A stretch of DNA of 6,183 nucleotides from Kiritimatiellia bacterium (GTDB lineage Bacteria; Verrucomicrobiota; Kiritimatiellia; JAAZAB01), in assembly GCA_018400335.1 (NCBI GenBank), contig JAGYMT010000124.1:1-6183 (forward strand), in the 5' to 3' direction. The position numbers were made by a program, and so were the translations under genes. This document shows, piece after piece, positions 5,537 through 6,183 of the stretch (positions are counted from its first letter, which is position 1; each line of letters begins with the position of its first letter). Below the pieces are notes generated by a model. The model did not search any database. It was not told the DNA's origin and was given only the letters and a program-made list of their open reading frames with translations.

Positions 5537-6183
5537 AGAGACGAACGTCCTGGCCGCGCGAGCGGCCAAGACGGTTGACGTGCGCTTGCGCGAGCGGCAG
5601 ACGCTGTATGTGGCCCCCGACAACGAGGGCACGCGCAAATGGGGCGTCTACGGCTGCCCTGACATGCACCGCGCCGCCGATGGCAGCATCGTGGTCTATG
5701 ACGGCGGCCATATGGACACCTACGACCGTGAAGCGGGCGCCATGGCGGCGGCGGTGGCGTTCCGTTCCCGCGACAACGGCCTGACCTGGAGCCCCGAGGA
5801 GCGGGCGAAAGAAGTGTCTGGCGCCGAGCCGCACGCGGGCTCTGGCTTCGCGCCCGGCAAGGTGTTCCATCTGACCGACGGCGCACAAGTGCAGTTCGTG
5901 CCGAAAGGACCGCCAGCTGACCTGCGCGCCTTGGGTGTCACCCCGCGATGCATGGTTGTTTCGGCCAATGAATACGGGCTGGTGGGGCTGTACCGCGCGG
6001 CCGATATCCCGCTGGAGGGCCGCACGTTTCAGGTGCGCCATCAGCCCGCCGGCGCGGACGCGCTCGAGGTGGCCGACGCCGTCTTCGATGTTCCGGACTG
6101 GCAAGTCGGCGCGGTGCTGAAGGGCAAGACGGCTGTGGCGACCTGGCCGGACGTGACGCCCACCTTCGATCCGCTTTCGCATG
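5523..6183 (+). CDS. N-terminal part of a sialidase-like protein, runs off the window
   Basis: A frame opens at ATG 5523 and stays open for 220 codons to the window end. The N-terminal stretch TRKWGVYGCPDMHRAADGSI (37-56) followed by VVYDGGHMDTYD (57-68) is a strong signature of the sialidase-like family: an early arginine region, a DGxxV strand and the HMDTYD loop. SRDNGLTW (82-89) is an Asp box. Residues 103-160 continue with alternating strands, including GSGFAPGKVFHLTDG (106-120) and PRCMVVSANEYGLVGLYR (141-158). The product is probably a glycan-active propeller enzyme; the remaining blades and C-terminal domain lie outside. The start overlaps the upstream fragment by 14 bases, and a GA-rich stretch (GAGATGAGAA, 5511-5520) precedes it as a weak ribosome-binding site. 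No signal peptide is seen after the Met; residues 1-36 are polar. Superfamily confident, specificity unknown. Confidence 0.8.
   Translation, partial: MNTSKETNVLAARAAKTVDVRLRERQTLYVAPDNEGTRKWGVYGCPDMHRAADGSIVVYDGGHMDTYDREAGAMAAAVAFRSRDNGLTWSPEERAKEVSGAEPHAGSGFAPGKVFHLTDGAQVQFVPKGPPADLRALGVTPRCMVVSANEYGLVGLYRAADIPLEGRTFQVRHQPAGADALEVADAVFDVPDWQVGAVLKGKTAVATWPDVTPTFDPLSH

Noticed and set aside
5508..6182. Reverse-strand open frame of 224 codons at the window end
   Set aside because: It is antisense to the partial sialidase-like gene, whose WGVYG, HMDTYD and Asp-box motifs make the + strand reading clear.
1..6183. CRISPR array, tRNA, rRNA, riboswitch, transposase or integrase
   Set aside because: No regularly spaced repeats, no cloverleaf, no rRNA-like block, and no recombinase motifs in any frame.

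Overview
The window is a high-GC bacterial segment with every supportable gene on the + strand. It is dominated by proteins of the sialidase / BNR (Asp-box) beta-propeller superfamily. Sialidase-like paralogs packed in tandem with a TIM-barrel glycosidase-like protein, plus a GC-rich palindromic intergenic repeat of a kind I associate with Verrucomicrobiota, Lentisphaerota and Kiritimatiellota, suggest a member of the PVC superphylum. That placement is inference from gene content and cannot be confirmed here.

Layout. Positions 3-358 hold the C-terminal part of a sialidase-like protein, apparently broken by a frameshift near 60-70. At 355-702 is a 115-residue sialidase-like ORF that keeps the family's N-terminal and C-terminal signatures but has lost the middle, as if by an in-frame deletion. 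At 704-2359 is a 551-residue protein with an N-terminal beta-sandwich-like region and a glycosidase-like TIM barrel. At 2369-3403 is an intact five-Asp-box sialidase-like protein, and at 3422-4726 a more divergent propeller protein with one Asp box. These genes are almost contiguous (4-base overlap, then gaps of 1, 9 and 18 bases), so 3-4726 looks like one transcription unit. It ends in a strong hairpin with a T-run at 4735-4783.

Beyond the terminator, 4784-4913 is a repeat-bearing spacer. At 4914-5186 lies the orphan C-terminus of a SAM-dependent methyltransferase, of lower GC and bracketed by a 12-base direct repeat. At 5243-5536 is the orphan C-terminal beta-sandwich of another sialidase/glycosidase-type protein. 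It overlaps by 14 bases the start (5523) of a further sialidase-like gene that runs off the window end.

The intact genes probably act together on carbohydrate, most likely cleaving or binding glycans. No transporter, regulator or obvious signal peptide is present, and the substrate cannot be read from the sequence. The most unusual aspect is the mixture of intact paralogs and four decayed or rearranged fragments in 6 kb. With it goes a perfect 38-base direct repeat (672-709 and 3390-3427) carrying the ribosome-binding site and start codon of two unrelated genes. The locus looks like a recombination-prone paralog array. I see no clear evidence of a wholly new system.
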